Assembly (NCBI RefSeq): GCF_014635305.1
Contig: NZ_BMCS01000002.1
Coordinates: 496,001-560,000, forward strand
Reading direction: 5' to 3'
Length of the DNA: 64,000 nt
Source: Williamsia phyllosphaerae
GTDB taxonomy: Bacteria; Actinomycetota; Actinomycetes; Mycobacteriales; Mycobacteriaceae
Positions 49,870-59,108 of this stretch are shown in pieces. Under the pieces are notes generated by a model, which was not told the DNA's origin, did no database searches, and worked only from the letters and a program-made list of their open reading frames with translations. Position numbers and translations under genes: made by a program. The first letter of the stretch is position 1, and every line of letters begins with the position of its first letter.

Positions 49870-50844
49870 ATGACAGACGAAGTCCGTATCGTCGGGCAGA
49901 TGACCTCGACCGCACTCGCCTTCGAATGGACCGAAACCAACCGAATGTGGCTGATAGAGAACCCGATCCGCATCGCCGCCTACGTGGTCGCGGGTCTGCT
50001 CGTCCGCTTCTTCGCGCACCGCGTGATCGACCGGGCGACGCGCCGACCAGGTGACGCCGGAGCCGGCGACCCGAGCGCGTCGCCGGCGCTGATCCGCCAT
50101 CTCCGCGACCGCACGCCCAAGGCGCTGCGCGACCCGAAGGTCGTCGAGCGACGCCAGCAACGCGCCGAGACCATCGGATCGGTGCTGAAGTCCTGCGTGT
50201 CGATCGTCCTGTTGCTGTGGGTCGTGCTGTCGATCCTGTCGGTGGTGGGCGTGAACATCGCACCGTTCATCGCGTCGGCCGGGGTGGTCGGCCTGGCGAT
50301 CGGTTTCGGCGCCCAGAACCTGGTCAAGGACTTCGTGTCCGGGGTGTTCATGTTGCTCGAGGACCAGTACGGGGTCGGCGACGTCGTCGACCTCGGCGAG
50401 GCGTCGGGAGAGGTCGAGAGCGTCGGCCTGCGGGTCACGACGATCCGCGACGTCGACGGGACCGTCTGGTACGTCCGCAACGGCGAGATCGTCCGCGTCG
50501 GCAACATGAGTCAGGACTACGCCGTCGCCCGCGTCGAGATCCCGGTGGCCCCGAACACCGACATCGACCTGGCCCAGCGCGTCGCGCTCACCGCGGCCCA
50601 GGATGCGGTGTCGGCCGCGCCGACCTCGACCTCGGTGCTCGGGGAGCCCGAGATGCTCGGCGTGCAGGAGGTGTCGGCCTCGATGATCACCCTTCGGATG
50701 CTGATCAAGACCCAGCCGAACGCCCAGTGGGCCGTGGCGCGGGTGGTCCGCAAGAAGGTCCTCGAGGCCTACGACGGCAACGGGATCGTGATGCCCGCGT
50801 TGGCCGGGGCGGTCGGCGCGGGCGGACCCGGCGGGACCGAATAA
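49870..50844 (+). CDS. Small-conductance mechanosensitive channel (MscS family)
   Basis: 324 residues. One membrane helix is near 35-55. After a charged linker come two further helices: SIVLLLWVVLSILSVVGV and the pore-lining stretch SAGVVGLAIGFGAQNLVKDF with its typical Gly/Ala pattern. The beta domain follows (YGVGDVVDLGEASGEVESVG, VWYVRNGEIVRVGN), then the C-terminal alpha/beta domain. It releases solutes on hypo-osmotic shock. The start is 49870 or the ATG at 49900. Confidence 0.9.
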   Translation: MTDEVRIVGQMTSTALAFEWTETNRMWLIENPIRIAAYVVAGLLVRFFAHRVIDRATRRPGDAGAGDPSASPALIRHLRDRTPKALRDPKVVERRQQRAETIGSVLKSCVSIVLLLWVVLSILSVVGVNIAPFIASAGVVGLAIGFGAQNLVKDFVSGVFMLLEDQYGVGDVVDLGEASGEVESVGLRVTTIRDVDGTVWYVRNGEIVRVGNMSQDYAVARVEIPVAPNTDIDLAQRVALTAAQDAVSAAPTSTSVLGEPEMLGVQEVSASMITLRMLIKTQPNAQWAVARVVRKKVLEAYDGNGIVMPALAGAVGAGGPGGTE

Positions 50845-50879
50845 CCCGACACCGGGTGGCGACCGCTTACGCTGCTCCC

Positions 50880-51572
50880 ATGACGATGACGGTGAGAGCG
50901 GCCACCTCCCGGACCGCGCTGGTCGCGACCGTGCTCGCGGTGACCGCGCTGGCGGCGGCGTGTACCTCCGGTTCGGGTTCCTCGGACCCGACGGCCTCGG
51001 CCCGTCCGAGCACTTCGGTGCCGGTGTCGGCGTCGGTGGTCGCACCCACCGGGCCGGCCCAACGCACGCCTGCCGCCACGCAGCTGAAGTACGGGGAGAG
51101 CGCATTCCTGCCCGCCAACGCCTTCCGACCCAACGGTCAGCTCGCGATGTTCACCGTCACCGGGATCGAGCCGGGCGTGTCCGGCGAGCTGCCTGAGTCG
51201 GTGACCCACGGCGGCGTCCCGTTCTATGTCCACGTGACGGTCACCCAGCTGGGGACCCGACAACTCGACGTCCCGTCGACGGTCGGGCTGGCGGGCAGCG
51301 CCGACGGTCGCACCGCCACCCTGACCGAGACACCGCCCGACGGGTTCGACAAGTGTGTGGCCGCGACGGCACCGAAGGAACTCGGCCGCGGCAACTCCTT
51401 CGCGACCTGCTTCGTCGCGGTCGCCGACCCGGACACCGATGTCTCCCGGGTCGTCTACTGGGCGCAGACCACCACCGATCCGGAGTTCGACTACAAGGCC
51501 GCCCCGGTGGTGTGGTCGGACGGTTCGGCGGTCCCGGCCGCCTCCCCCTCGGCACCGGCACCCACCAGCTGA
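50880..51572 (+). CDS. Putative lipoprotein, unknown function
   Basis: 230 residues. The signal peptide ends in lipobox LAAAC (Cys28), followed by a Ser/Pro-rich linker and a ~150-residue beta-rich domain (MFTVTGIEPG, HVTVTQLGTRQLDVPS) containing two Cys (FDKCVAA, FATCFVA) that may pair. This resembles the DUF4352-like immunoglobulin-type domains common in actinobacterial lipoproteins, but I would not assign a role. I chose the ATG at 50880 because the signal peptide begins there; the longer frame overlaps mscS. Confidence 0.82.
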   Translation: MTMTVRAATSRTALVATVLAVTALAAACTSGSGSSDPTASARPSTSVPVSASVVAPTGPAQRTPAATQLKYGESAFLPANAFRPNGQLAMFTVTGIEPGVSGELPESVTHGGVPFYVHVTVTQLGTRQLDVPSTVGLAGSADGRTATLTETPPDGFDKCVAATAPKELGRGNSFATCFVAVADPDTDVSRVVYWAQTTTDPEFDYKAAPVVWSDGSAVPAASPSAPAPTS

Positions 51573-51573
51573 C

Positions 51574-52698
51574 CTAGCCGTAGTGGTGTGAGCGCGTCCG
51601 GACGGTGTTCCCGCCCGAACGTTTCGCCTCGTACATCGCGGCGTCGGCGAGGTCGGTGAACAACACCGTCGACATCACCGACTGACGGCCCGGGATCCGA
51701 CCGGAGAAATGCACCACGCCGACGCTGGCGGTCACCGGCGGGTCGCTGACCGCGGAGATGGTGTGCAAGACGTGGTTGGCCAGGCGGTTCGGTTCGGTCC
51801 AGCGCAGGCTGTCGGCGACCACGAACTCGTCACCGCCGATGCGTGCGACGACCCCGCTCGAACCGACCGCGACCCGGAGTCGGGCGGCGATCTCGGCCAG
51901 TACCCGGTCGCCGTAACGGTGCCCGTACTGGTCGTTGATCTCCTTGAAGTTGTCGAGGTCGGCCACCAGTACCGCCAACCCGTGGGAGTTCTGTCGGTCC
52001 ATCGTGGCGATGCGCTCGAGCGCCCGCTCCAGGCCGCGGCGGTTGAGCACACCGGTCAGGGTGTCGACCTCCGACGCGGCCGCGTCGGAGGCGAGCACCT
52101 CGAGGACGAACTGCGTCGCGATCGGGATGGCGATGCCGACCAGCACGGCCTGGATCACCGCGACGGCCACGGTCGAGACGGCGCCCTGATCGCCGCCGCC
52201 GAGCATCAGGCCCGCCAGCGTCCCGGCGACGAGGAGCGTGAACCCGATGTGCGCGGTGAGCATCCGGGCGCCGTGGAAGAAGGCGATGTACCCGCCGACG
52301 AGACCGAACAGTGCGCAGCCGTTGAGTCCACCGATCCGTTCGTCCTGGGCGAGGCACGCGAGTGCGATCGCGACATCGGAGCCGACGACCCACCAGCGGG
52401 AACGGACCACCGACGGCCAGGGCAGGAGCAGCCACATCATCGACAACGCGATGCCCAGGATCGAGGCGATGATCGCGGCCGCGACGTATCCGGGTTCAGG
52501 CCGGGTGGCGGCGTCGATGAGCGTGACGACAGGGACGAGCGTGACCGTCCCCGCGGAGATGGCCAGCAGCACCCGGGTCGGCTCGACCAGTTGCCGGTCG
52601 GCGAGGTAGCTGCCGAACCACTCGAACTGGTCCCGGCGGTTCCACCAGTGCGAGAGAGCCCACCCCAGTTGGGCCAGTCCCACCCCGAAACGGATCAC
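51574..52698 (-). CDS. Membrane-bound diguanylate cyclase (GGDEF)
   Basis: 374 residues. Six or so membrane helices (~35-200) precede a GGDEF domain (~205-370) with DTLTGVLNRRGLERAL, LVADLDNFKEINDQYGHRYGD and the intact active-site motif ARIGGDEF. It should make cyclic di-GMP. The RxxD inhibitory site five residues upstream of GGDEF is absent, so product inhibition through that site is not expected. Its stop lies one base past the convergent lipoprotein stop. No phosphodiesterase or c-di-GMP receptor is in the window. Confidence 0.92.
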   Translation of the reverse strand: MIRFGVGLAQLGWALSHWWNRRDQFEWFGSYLADRQLVEPTRVLLAISAGTVTLVPVVTLIDAATRPEPGYVAAAIIASILGIALSMMWLLLPWPSVVRSRWWVVGSDVAIALACLAQDERIGGLNGCALFGLVGGYIAFFHGARMLTAHIGFTLLVAGTLAGLMLGGGDQGAVSTVAVAVIQAVLVGIAIPIATQFVLEVLASDAAASEVDTLTGVLNRRGLERALERIATMDRQNSHGLAVLVADLDNFKEINDQYGHRYGDRVLAEIAARLRVAVGSSGVVARIGGDEFVVADSLRWTEPNRLANHVLHTISAVSDPPVTASVGVVHFSGRIPGRQSVMSTVLFTDLADAAMYEAKRSGGNTVRTRSHHYG

Positions 52699-52823
52699 GC
52701 CCGGCTCCGAACGGCTGATCGCGAGTCACTCCCCCTCTGTCCCGGTGGAGGCCCCACCCCCCACAGGCTGCATGAACTGCAGTGATGTGCCACAAAAATA
52801 CACTGTCACCGCGCTGACCGGGC

Positions 52824-53564
52824 TCAGACCAGGCGACGCGCCAGCGAGGCGGGCAGGTGACGCAGCGCGGCGTCGATGCCGATCCACGGCCAGGTCGGGA
52901 CCACAGCACGGGCGGGTTCCCGGTCGATCGCCGACACCAGCGCCCTGACACCCTTCGCCTGACTCGTCATCAGCGCGGTCTTCACCCCGGCGTTGATGTC
53001 GGTCTGGATGTAGCCCGGCAGGATCACGCTCACGGTGATCGGCGACGACGCCAGCTCCGCCTGCAGACCCTCGCCGAGCGCCGAGAGCCCCGCCTTGGAC
53101 GCCGAGTAGGCGGCCTGTGCCTTCGGGAGGCCACGGACTGCGCTCATCGAGCTGATCAGCACGAGGTGGCCGTGTTCCTGGGCTCGGAAGATCTCCATCG
53201 CCGCCTCGATCTGGGCCAGCGCCCCGATGAGGTTGGTGGTGATGGTCTCGATGTTCGCGTCGGCGCGACCGGTGCCCAACGGGGCACCCTTGCCGAGGCC
53301 GGCGTTGACGACGACCCGGTCGAGCCCGCCGAGTTCGTCGCGCAGCGCACGGAAGACGGTGGGCACCGCGGCGGTGTCGGTCACGTCGAGGGCGGCGGTC
53401 GCGACCCGGGCCGCGCTCGGGCGCAACTCGTCGGCAAGCGCGTCGAGCCGATCGACCCGTCGGGCGCAGAGCGCGAGGGAGCGCCCCTGCGCCGCGAAGG
53501 CCCGGGCCATCCCCTCGCCCAGTCCGGAGCTCGCACCGCTGATCAGGATTCTCGATCTCGTCAC
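52824..53564 (-). CDS. Short-chain dehydrogenase/reductase (Rv0945-like position)
   Basis: 246 residues from a GTG at 53564. The NADP-binding motif is LISGASSGLGEGMARAF, followed by ALDVTD, VVNAGLGKG, the Ser in LVLISSMSA, and the catalytic YSASK. The longer frame to 53723 would add 53 low-complexity residues and is rejected. Synteny with mycobacterial SDR gene Rv0945, next to the glycosylase and pgi, supports orthology. Substrate unknown. Confidence 0.88.
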   Translation of the reverse strand: MTRSRILISGASSGLGEGMARAFAAQGRSLALCARRVDRLDALADELRPSAARVATAALDVTDTAAVPTVFRALRDELGGLDRVVVNAGLGKGAPLGTGRADANIETITTNLIGALAQIEAAMEIFRAQEHGHLVLISSMSAVRGLPKAQAAYSASKAGLSALGEGLQAELASSPITVSVILPGYIQTDINAGVKTALMTSQAKGVRALVSAIDREPARAVVPTWPWIGIDAALRHLPASLARRLV

Positions 53565-53598
53565 GTCGGTGAATCTACCGGGGTCCGACGACACGGCA

Positions 53599-54744
53599 TC
53601 ATCGCGCGCTGATCGGGTTCGATCGCACGACGCCGGTACCGGGGAGCTGCGCGACGAAGGTGCCGTCGCCCCACCGCGACGCCATGCCGGGGACCGGGAA
53701 GTCGGTGGTGACGTCCTGCGCACCCGAGGCCAGCGCGACCGCCACCCGAGTGTGTTCGTCGTTCTTCACCGTCGACATCGGCTCATCGGCACGTGTCCGC
53801 ACCAGGTACCCCGCCGACACGAGCCGACGTATCTCGTCGAGGTGTGGCCCGCGGGGATCGTTGACCATCGTGACGGCGGCGTCGGACTGACCGACCGCCC
53901 CACGGGTGAACACCGGGGCCGTCCGCAGTCCCGGGTGCATGCGCAGGTACTCCGCGCGCAACCGTGACGGGGCGCCCGGTTCGCTCGAGGCGTTGTCGAA
54001 GAAGAACATGACCCGTCCGCGCGCCTGGGACAGCGTCGGCCACCCGCCTGCGCGCACCGACTGCTCGACCGTTCGTCCCGGCCGCCGGATCGAGTCCGGG
54101 GTGATCAGATCCTGCGGCCCGAACGTCTCGGCGATCTCCCGGTCGAGTTCGGCGAACTGGGTGCGATCCCATGCGGGGACGTCCACGCCGCCGAGCGCCC
54201 GGGCGGTCGCATCGGTCGACTTGAGTTCGAGCTGGATCAGGATCGGGGTGTGGAGGGGGTGCGAATCGGAGAACGCGCGGATCTCGCCCAGGCAGCTCCG
54301 GAGACTGATGCAGCTGGTCCGGTAGTCGATGTCGGCACTGTGCAGCACCTTGATCCCCGGTCGGCGGTACTCGGGATCGGTCAGTGGACCGTGCCCGGCG
54401 AGTCTGCGCACCGACGGGTATCGGTAGCGACCGCCGGTCGGGTCCGGGTTCAGGTCGAGTTCGACGGCGCGGATCCGCTGGTCGGTGAGCTGGTCGGTGA
54501 GGCTCGCGTGCTGGTAGCGGAACCCGTCGGCGGCCGAGCCGGCCACCGACGACGGGAGCTCGTCGGCGGCGGGCATCTGGTGGTAGCTGTTGTGCGTACC
54601 GATGAACTGGATCTGGTTGAGCCGCAAGGCATCGGTGACCGGCGGGAGGTCACGTGCGGCGGCCGGACCGGTGGTCGCGGCGAGGCCGCTCCCGAGCAGA
54701 GCGGAGACCAGGAGCAGGACGGCACGACGTCTGATGGCAGGCAC
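53599..54744 (-). CDS. Secreted PI-PLC-C1-like (calcium-dependent phosphoinositide phospholipase C-type) protein
   Basis: 381 residues. A Sec signal peptide (~1-31, VLLLVSALLGSGLAA, cleavage near AAA) is followed by a TIM-barrel phosphodiesterase. FIGTHNSYHQMP holds the first catalytic His, RAVELDLNPD the metal-ligand Glu/Asp, and VLHSADIDYRTSC the second His region. This is the pattern of PF16670-type proteins. The natural substrate, phosphatidylinositol or another glycerophosphodiester, is not proven. It is inserted between the core SDR and glycosylase genes. Confidence 0.87.
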   Translation of the reverse strand: MPAIRRRAVLLLVSALLGSGLAATTGPAAARDLPPVTDALRLNQIQFIGTHNSYHQMPAADELPSSVAGSAADGFRYQHASLTDQLTDQRIRAVELDLNPDPTGGRYRYPSVRRLAGHGPLTDPEYRRPGIKVLHSADIDYRTSCISLRSCLGEIRAFSDSHPLHTPILIQLELKSTDATARALGGVDVPAWDRTQFAELDREIAETFGPQDLITPDSIRRPGRTVEQSVRAGGWPTLSQARGRVMFFFDNASSEPGAPSRLRAEYLRMHPGLRTAPVFTRGAVGQSDAAVTMVNDPRGPHLDEIRRLVSAGYLVRTRADEPMSTVKNDEHTRVAVALASGAQDVTTDFPVPGMASRWGDGTFVAQLPGTGVVRSNPISAR

Positions 54745-54863
54745 CCGTCCATCCCGACGCCCGCAGATGAGGTGTCGGGATCATCGACGCGGCGCCCGCC
54801 TGACAAGTTAGTGACCTTTGCGAACCTTGTTGGTTCGTCGGTGTTCCCCGGGTCGGCGGATGT

Positions 54864-55760
54864 TCACTTCAGCAGCTTCGACATCCGCCGGTCGGCGAGG
54901 ACCTTGCCGCCGGTCTGGCACGTCGGGCAGTACTGGAACGAGCGGTCGGTGAACGAGACCTCGCGGACGGTGTCGCCGCACACCGGACACGGCATGCCGG
55001 TGCGCGCATGGACCCGCAGGCCCGACCGCTTCTCCCCCTTCATCGTCGCCACCTCCTGCCCCTCGAGGCGGACGGTCGCGTCGGTCAGGACTCCGTGCAT
55101 CGACACGAACAGCAGGTCGACCTGCTCGTCGGACAACGCCTTCGCCGAGGCGAACGGGGACAACTTGGCGGTGTGCAGGATCTCGTCGCTGTAGGCGTTG
55201 CCGATCCCGCTGATGGTCCGCTGATCGGTGAGGACGGTCTTGATGCGCGCCGAGGTCCCCCGCAGCACCTCCGCGAACTCGTCACGCGTCAACGCCATCA
55301 CGTCGGGGCCCAGGGTCGCGATGCGTTCGACCTCCAAGGTGTCGCGCACGATCCAGACGGCCAGCCGTTTCTGGGTGCCCGCCTCGGTGACGTCGAAGCC
55401 CTCGCCGGGCAGACCGCAGTGCACCCGCAGCGCGATCGGCCCCTTGCCGCCGGGCCGCGGCGGCGTCGGCGAGAGGTTCGACGACCAGCGCAACCACCCC
55501 GCCCGCGACAGGTGGATGACGAGGTGGATGACGTCGACCGAGCCATCTGTGGGCGGTCCGTCGGCCGGATCGGTACTGATCACCAGGTACTTGCCGATGC
55601 GGGTGACCCCGACGACGACCCGTCCGGCCAGCGCCGAGTACGGCGGGTCGGCGGTCTTGAGCACCGCCAGCGACGCGACGTCCACGCGACGGATCGGCAA
55701 CCCCGCCGCACGCCCGTCGACGAAGTCGGCGATGGCCTGTACCTCGGGCAACTCCGGCAT
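54864..55760 (-). CDS. Fpg/Nei-family DNA glycosylase
   Basis: Base-excision repair enzyme with AP-lyase activity. 298 residues. The processed N-terminus PELPEV gives the catalytic Pro and Glu, the beta-hairpin lysine is in RIGKYLVIS, and the helix-two-turns-helix has the conserved GIGNAYSDEILHTAKLSP. The C-terminal zinc finger is CPVC with CPTC. The longer central region and the finger spacing resemble Rv0944-type proteins more than MutM, so I leave the symbol empty. It is the last gene of the conserved block. Confidence 0.92.
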   Translation of the reverse strand: MPELPEVQAIADFVDGRAAGLPIRRVDVASLAVLKTADPPYSALAGRVVVGVTRIGKYLVISTDPADGPPTDGSVDVIHLVIHLSRAGWLRWSSNLSPTPPRPGGKGPIALRVHCGLPGEGFDVTEAGTQKRLAVWIVRDTLEVERIATLGPDVMALTRDEFAEVLRGTSARIKTVLTDQRTISGIGNAYSDEILHTAKLSPFASAKALSDEQVDLLFVSMHGVLTDATVRLEGQEVATMKGEKRSGLRVHARTGMPCPVCGDTVREVSFTDRSFQYCPTCQTGGKVLADRRMSKLLK

Positions 55761-55807
55761 GGGCTCTAGTCTGCTCTAGTACCTCGCACGCGGAAAGGGA
55801 TTGATCA

Positions 55808-56584
55808 ATGGGTCCTGCGCGTCGCGAGCCGATCGGGGGTGCCTCGTCGCCGGGCGGACTCTCCGATGCCGAACTCGCCGCCCTCATCGCTGACGGGGCC
55901 GGTCGCATACTGGTGGCCGCGCGCCACGAGTCGTTGCTGCGCGGTCGCCTCCTCGGAGACGTCGGCGACGGGATCGCCCAGGCCTGGATCGCGTCGGTGT
56001 TGCGGACGCATCGGCCCGCCGATGCGGTGCTGTCGGAGGAGGCCCCCGACTCCCGTGACCGGCTGGGGTCGTCCCGGGTCTGGATCATCGACCCGCTCGA
56101 CGGGACGCGTGAATACGCCGCAGGCCGTGACGACTGGGCGGTCCACGTGGCCCTGACCATCGACGGCGAGCCGGCCGACTGCGCGGTGTCGTTGCCCGCC
56201 ACCGGCGAGGTGTTCCGCACCGACACCGTCGTCGCGCCGGCGACGCCGTCGGGCCGGCTGGTGACCTCGCGCTACGGCGGCTCGTACGAGGCGGCGTTGG
56301 TGGCGAACCGGCTCTCGCTCAGCGCGTACTCGGTCGGTTCGGCGGGCGCGAAGGCGATGGCGGTGGTCCGGGGCGACGCCGACGTCTACGTGCACGCGAC
56401 CGGCCAGTACGAGTGGGACAACTGTGCGCCGGTCGGTGTCGCGCTGGCTGCCGGTCTGCACTGCAGCCGCATCGACGGCTCACCTCTGGTCTACAACCAG
56501 CGCAGCTCGTACATGTCGGACTTCCTGATCTGCCGTACCGAACTCGCCGCCGACATCATCGAGATGCTCGCCTTCGTGTTCTGA
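55808..56584 (+). CDS. cysQ: 3'(2'),5'-bisphosphate nucleotidase, CysQ-like
   Basis: 258 residues of the inositol-monophosphatase fold. Metal-binding motifs are VLSEEAPDS and WIIDPLDGTREYA, and the C-terminal motif is YEWDNCAPVGVALAAG. CysQ removes the 3'-phosphate from PAP, the by-product of sulfotransferases, or from PAPS. This fits the Stf0 gene 9 kb away. Inositol monophosphatase activity is possible, as mycobacterial CysQ is dual. It diverges from the glycosylase gene with 47 bp between them. The protein ends unusually early after IEMLAFVF. Confidence 0.88.
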   Translation: MGPARREPIGGASSPGGLSDAELAALIADGAGRILVAARHESLLRGRLLGDVGDGIAQAWIASVLRTHRPADAVLSEEAPDSRDRLGSSRVWIIDPLDGTREYAAGRDDWAVHVALTIDGEPADCAVSLPATGEVFRTDTVVAPATPSGRLVTSRYGGSYEAALVANRLSLSAYSVGSAGAKAMAVVRGDADVYVHATGQYEWDNCAPVGVALAAGLHCSRIDGSPLVYNQRSSYMSDFLICRTELAADIIEMLAFVF

Positions 56585-56678
56585 GGTGGCGACTCACACT
56601 GTGGAGTTGTCAAAGAGCTGATGCGGTCCCGCGGGGCGGGTGCATGTTTTCGGGTGGTCTGTTTCGCGGCTGAGCTGG

Positions 56679-57986
56679 TCAGGCGGCGATGGGGTCGTCG
56701 ATTCGCATGGTTCGTCGGTTGTAGGCGGGTAGCGGTCGTCGTCGGGGATCGACACTGGCGGGCGGCATGAGCCAGGGGTGTCGGTCGGCGCCCATGATCA
56801 CTTGCCAGCCGTCGTGATGGACCGCGGTGTGGCAGGACCGGCACAGGAGGCAGCCGTTGTCGACGGTGGTGGGACCCCCGTCGGCATGGTGGACGATGTG
56901 GTGGACATCGCACCACGATGCGGGCGCCCCGCATTTGATGCAGCACCGATCGCGCAGCAGGACGACCTTGCGGGCGGCTCCGGTGAACAGTCGCGGTTCG
57001 GGCGCCGCAACGGAGACCGGCGCCCCGTTGAGGTCGACGCCGACGCCGGCCAACCGGGCGTCGCACGCGAGGAGTTTCGCGGACAGTTCGGTGATCGGCC
57101 CCATCCACGTCAGCGACGCGGTGCTTGCGTTGACTGCGGTGGTGGCGATGTCGATGTCGAGCGGGATGGTCACGAGAATCTCGGTGTGCGGCGGCCCCGA
57201 CAGCGCGTCCGGGGACAGTCCTCGAGTGCCGCACTCGAGAAGCTGACCGAAGGCATCCGCGCGTCGTCGCGCAGCAGGTCGCGCATCCTCGGACCCGTCC
57301 GGTTCGGGTCGTGGCCGGGATGCTGTGTCGAGTGCAGTGATCAGCCGCTCTCCGGTCAGCGCGTCGAACTCGAAGGTGCCGTGCAACCGACCGTCATCGG
57401 TTGTGTGCCAGCCGAGTTCGTTGAGCGCGGCATCCTCAGCCGGCGGCACCCGATCTGGCTCGTCCCCACCGGGTTCGCACTCGGTCAGCTCGATCGCCGC
57501 CGTGCGTGCACGCTCCACGATCGCCGCAGGGGTTGTGCCGGCGACCGCCTGCCCGACCAGATCGACCTCCAGCGCTGCGATCGTCTCGGAGTCGACGGGT
57601 TCCCCGGTCCGCCGCACGACATGTTCGACACCGCGAGCGACAGCATCGAGATGCTCGGCCGACAGCGTCGCGTCGCGACTGTGTCGAGCCACCCGCGGCA
57701 GGACGTGAATCGCGCGGCCCAGGCGGATCAGACGTGATGCGAGCGCAGGGGCTACACCATTGGCACTCAACAACTCCCGCAGCGACATTCCCGCATGTTT
57801 GGCGACACCCACGCGTTCGGCCTGCGACGTCAACCGCGCCAGCAGATCATCAGCAACCGCCCGTAGCGCGACCGCACCCCGGATCGCTTCCACGATCCGA
57901 TCATCGCTGTCATCGACAACAGTGTCCCTGCAACCGTATTGATCGACCAACTCGTTGGCGATCTCGATCAGTGTCCCCCGACTCAT
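56679..57986 (-). CDS. DUF222 protein with C-terminal HNH endonuclease domain
   Basis: 435 residues. The all-helical DUF222 region (~1-290) precedes an HNH domain (~335-395): LLRDRCCIKCGAPASW with a CxxC pair, DVHHIVHHADGG, and CLLCRSCHTAVH. These 13E12-type proteins occur in many copies in Mycobacteriales and may be mobile; their role is uncertain. I took the ATG at 57986; a GTG at 58001 is possible. It converges with cysQ. Confidence 0.9.
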   Translation of the reverse strand: MSRGTLIEIANELVDQYGCRDTVVDDSDDRIVEAIRGAVALRAVADDLLARLTSQAERVGVAKHAGMSLRELLSANGVAPALASRLIRLGRAIHVLPRVARHSRDATLSAEHLDAVARGVEHVVRRTGEPVDSETIAALEVDLVGQAVAGTTPAAIVERARTAAIELTECEPGGDEPDRVPPAEDAALNELGWHTTDDGRLHGTFEFDALTGERLITALDTASRPRPEPDGSEDARPAARRRADAFGQLLECGTRGLSPDALSGPPHTEILVTIPLDIDIATTAVNASTASLTWMGPITELSAKLLACDARLAGVGVDLNGAPVSVAAPEPRLFTGAARKVVLLRDRCCIKCGAPASWCDVHHIVHHADGGPTTVDNGCLLCRSCHTAVHHDGWQVIMGADRHPWLMPPASVDPRRRPLPAYNRRTMRIDDPIAA

Positions 57987-58001
57987 GACTCCATCGTACA
58001 C

Positions 58002-58590
58002 ATGTTCGAACGGTGCGCAAGCATTGATTTCAGTGAATGTTGTTGAACACCAGTGAATTCAAGCTATCCACAGATAGCAGAACGTTCACAGACGCGTTGT
58101 TCACCCGCCGCCATCGGAGCGGCCGAACTTGATACTCCGACATGCTGCGACACGTTCGCGGCGCATCGCCGAGGCAGTGTGGTGGTCGTACCCAATCCGT
58201 CGGCGCAGACGACCGCGTTCATATCCGGAGCACCGCGTTCGACGGATTCGCATGCACCACGGTGTTGCCGTACGTCCGTATTCGCACGGGTGGAAGCCAC
58301 CTGTTCAGGGAGTTGGCGATCGCCGCGCCACGACCACGACCACGACCACGACCACCGACGCACCGCAAGCAGACCGCGATCGGTCCCGCGTAAGACTCCA
58401 GGTCGCGGAAAAGGTGGGCGACGTGGCCGTTCGACTGGTGAACTGCGACGCTCGAGCACAAACCATCATCGGCGATGTGTGCGTCCGCCCTCCTCCCCGA
58501 ACCCATGGCGACGGTCACCATCGGCAAGCCGAGAGAGATAATACCGATCGAATTGCGTTGCAAAGCAAGCGATTACGCGAGTACCCACGA
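58002..58590. other. Gene-poor stretch with a hexamer microsatellite
   Basis: I see no supportable gene in these ~590 bp. Frames on both strands overlap each other and have no family resemblance. It contains a run of about four CCACGA hexamers (58328-58353) and is less GC-rich than its surroundings near 58020-58080. Neither flanking gene has an obvious long leader here. Confidence 0.5.
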
Positions 58591-58622
58591 CCATGTCCAT
58601 GGGCACGCGCCCGTGGACATGG
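58591..58622 (-). terminator. Hairpin terminator after the MerR gene
   Basis: CCATGTCCA pairs with TGGACATGG, and the inner GGGC with GCCC, a near-perfect stem of 13 pairs with a 4-base loop. It is 37 bp past the MerR stop. Confidence 0.7.
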
Positions 58623-58659
58623 ACTCTCTAGTCACGCGCCGCTGCCCTTCGACCGAGGG

Positions 58660-59034
58660 TCAGCCGGCCAACTGCTGTTCACCGTTGGCTGCGATGTTCG
58701 CGCGCACGTCGTCCATGACGATCTCGAGGTGGCCGCGCGTCTCGAGCAGGTCGTCGATCTGCTGCGAGAGCCGTCGGTGCGCGTCGGACAGTCGATCCAT
58801 GGTCGTGGGCGTCGTGACACCGGTGTGCACGCACGGCAGCATCTCCTCGATGTCGCGCGTCGGGACACCGGCATCGATCAGGCAGCGGATGGTCTCCACC
58901 CGCTGTTGGGCGACGGTGTCGAACTCACGGTGCCCGCCACCGGTCCGGCGTGCGGCGATCAGTCCGCGCTCCTCGTAGTACCGCAGGGACCGCACCGACG
59001 ATCCGGTCCGCGTGGACAATTCACCGATACGCAT
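58660..59034 (-). CDS. MerR-family regulator
   Basis: 124 residues. The N-terminal winged helix reads MRIGELSTRTGSSVRSLRYYEERGLI, followed by the dimerisation coiled coil (~80-115, MDRLSDAHRRLSQQIDDLL). There are two Cys (Cys51 and Cys68) but no clear metal-binding cluster, so an organic or redox signal is likelier. It diverges from an SDR gene whose promoter has the long spacer typical of MerR control. Confidence 0.92.
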   Translation of the reverse strand: MRIGELSTRTGSSVRSLRYYEERGLIAARRTGGGHREFDTVAQQRVETIRCLIDAGVPTRDIEEMLPCVHTGVTTPTTMDRLSDAHRRLSQQIDDLLETRGHLEIVMDDVRANIAANGEQQLAG

Positions 59035-59070
59035 GGCGACTCCCTGTTACGTAGATCACAGCTCGAGGAC

Positions 59071-59102
59071 TTGAACCTCACATCGATGTCAGATCCTACG
59101 CT
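59071..59102 (+). promoter_or_regulatory. MerR-type promoter of the SDR gene, leaderless
   Basis: -35 TTGAAC (59071) and -10 TACGCT (59097) are separated by 20 bp, too long for unaided RNA polymerase and typical of MerR targets. The spacer contains the palindromic core ACATCGATGT. The ATG at 59109 follows the -10 by 6 bp, so the mRNA is probably leaderless. Confidence 0.6.
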
Positions 59103-59108
59103 CGAGCC

